Below, piece after piece: positions 63,945-64,000 of a DNA stretch of 64,000 nucleotides. Positions within the stretch are counted from its first letter, which is position 1, and every line of letters begins with the position of its first letter. Origin of the DNA: Enterococcus hirae ATCC 9790 (GTDB taxonomy: Bacteria; Bacillota; Bacilli; Lactobacillales; Enterococcaceae). A model generated the notes under the pieces. That model had not been told where the DNA came from and did not search any database. It saw only the letters and a list, made by a program, of their open reading frames with translations. Location of the stretch: the NCBI RefSeq assembly GCF_000271405.2, contig NC_018081.1, forward strand, positions 412,847 through 476,846. The letters are read 5' to 3'. The translations under genes were made by a program, and so were the position numbers.

Positions 63945-64000
63945 TAATTATGTTACTCCTAACTTACCTGTAATGAATATTTTCTTTTATTATTTTTTAG

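Overview
The window is a low-GC Firmicutes chromosome segment, most likely Enterococcus and closest in feel to the E. faecium group. The reasons are the walRK-yycH-yycI-yycJ order, a CIRCE-controlled groESL operon, a busR/busA osmolyte locus, class Ib nrdHEF, strong AGGAGG ribosome binding sites and several families typical of enterococci (DUF1827, DUF1836-DegV). The species is inferred, not proven.

Layout. 0-5 kb: nadE (partial) and pncB, a secreted protein made of three near-identical 69-residue repeats, a decayed IS3-family transposase, a DUF1827 gene and a MerR/TipA-like regulator. 5-10 kb: a small gene plus a frameshifted lacI-type regulator behind a palindromic operator, a Lys-rich ORF, groES-groEL and a CPBP protease. 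10-13 kb: a palindromic intergenic repeat, a frameshifted sigma-70-like gene and a lipoprotein. 13-19.5 kb: the Wal cell-wall two-component operon, with yycI frameshifted near its start, and another lipoprotein. 20-24 kb: a DUF1836-DegV fusion, a tocopherol-cyclase-family protein, tRNA-Lys and an SRAP peptidase. 24-31 kb: glycine-betaine transporter and its c-di-AMP-type repressor gene busR, then feoA-feoB plus a small Cys-rich feoB partner. 31-35 kb: nrdH-nrdE-nrdF. 35-44.5 kb: a divergent L-fucose regulon, with mannose-family PTS, GH29 fucosidase and an SIS protein on one side and fucK (interrupted by a TGA), fucI, fucA and a DeoR regulator on the other. 44.7-49.6 kb: a fructose-family PTS with an AlsE-like epimerase and a PRD regulator. 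50-59 kb: AI-2E-type transporter, MgtC, nagB, an ABC-F protein, a MazEF-like pair, an MFS transporter and a VTT protein.

60-64 kb is accessory and the most interesting part. It holds an Fst-type type I toxin/antisense RNA locus, a frameshifted GNAT toxin-antitoxin pair, a truncated tRNA copy, and an Abi-family HEPN defence gene behind its own promoter, a terminator-like hairpin and a 14-codon leader ORF. It ends at an intact CAT-anticodon tRNA. The truncated tRNA copy and duplicated hairpin modules suggest two related small islands inserted one after the other at this tRNA.

Regulation is readable in several places: CIRCE at groES, a Fur-like palindrome at feoA, paired NrdR boxes at nrdH, a BusR-like inverted repeat covering the busA promoter, and cre-like sites with a central inverted repeat between the fucose operons. 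Five genes carry single-base indels in A or T runs, so either assembly errors or real gene decay must be separated before any of these is called a pseudogene.
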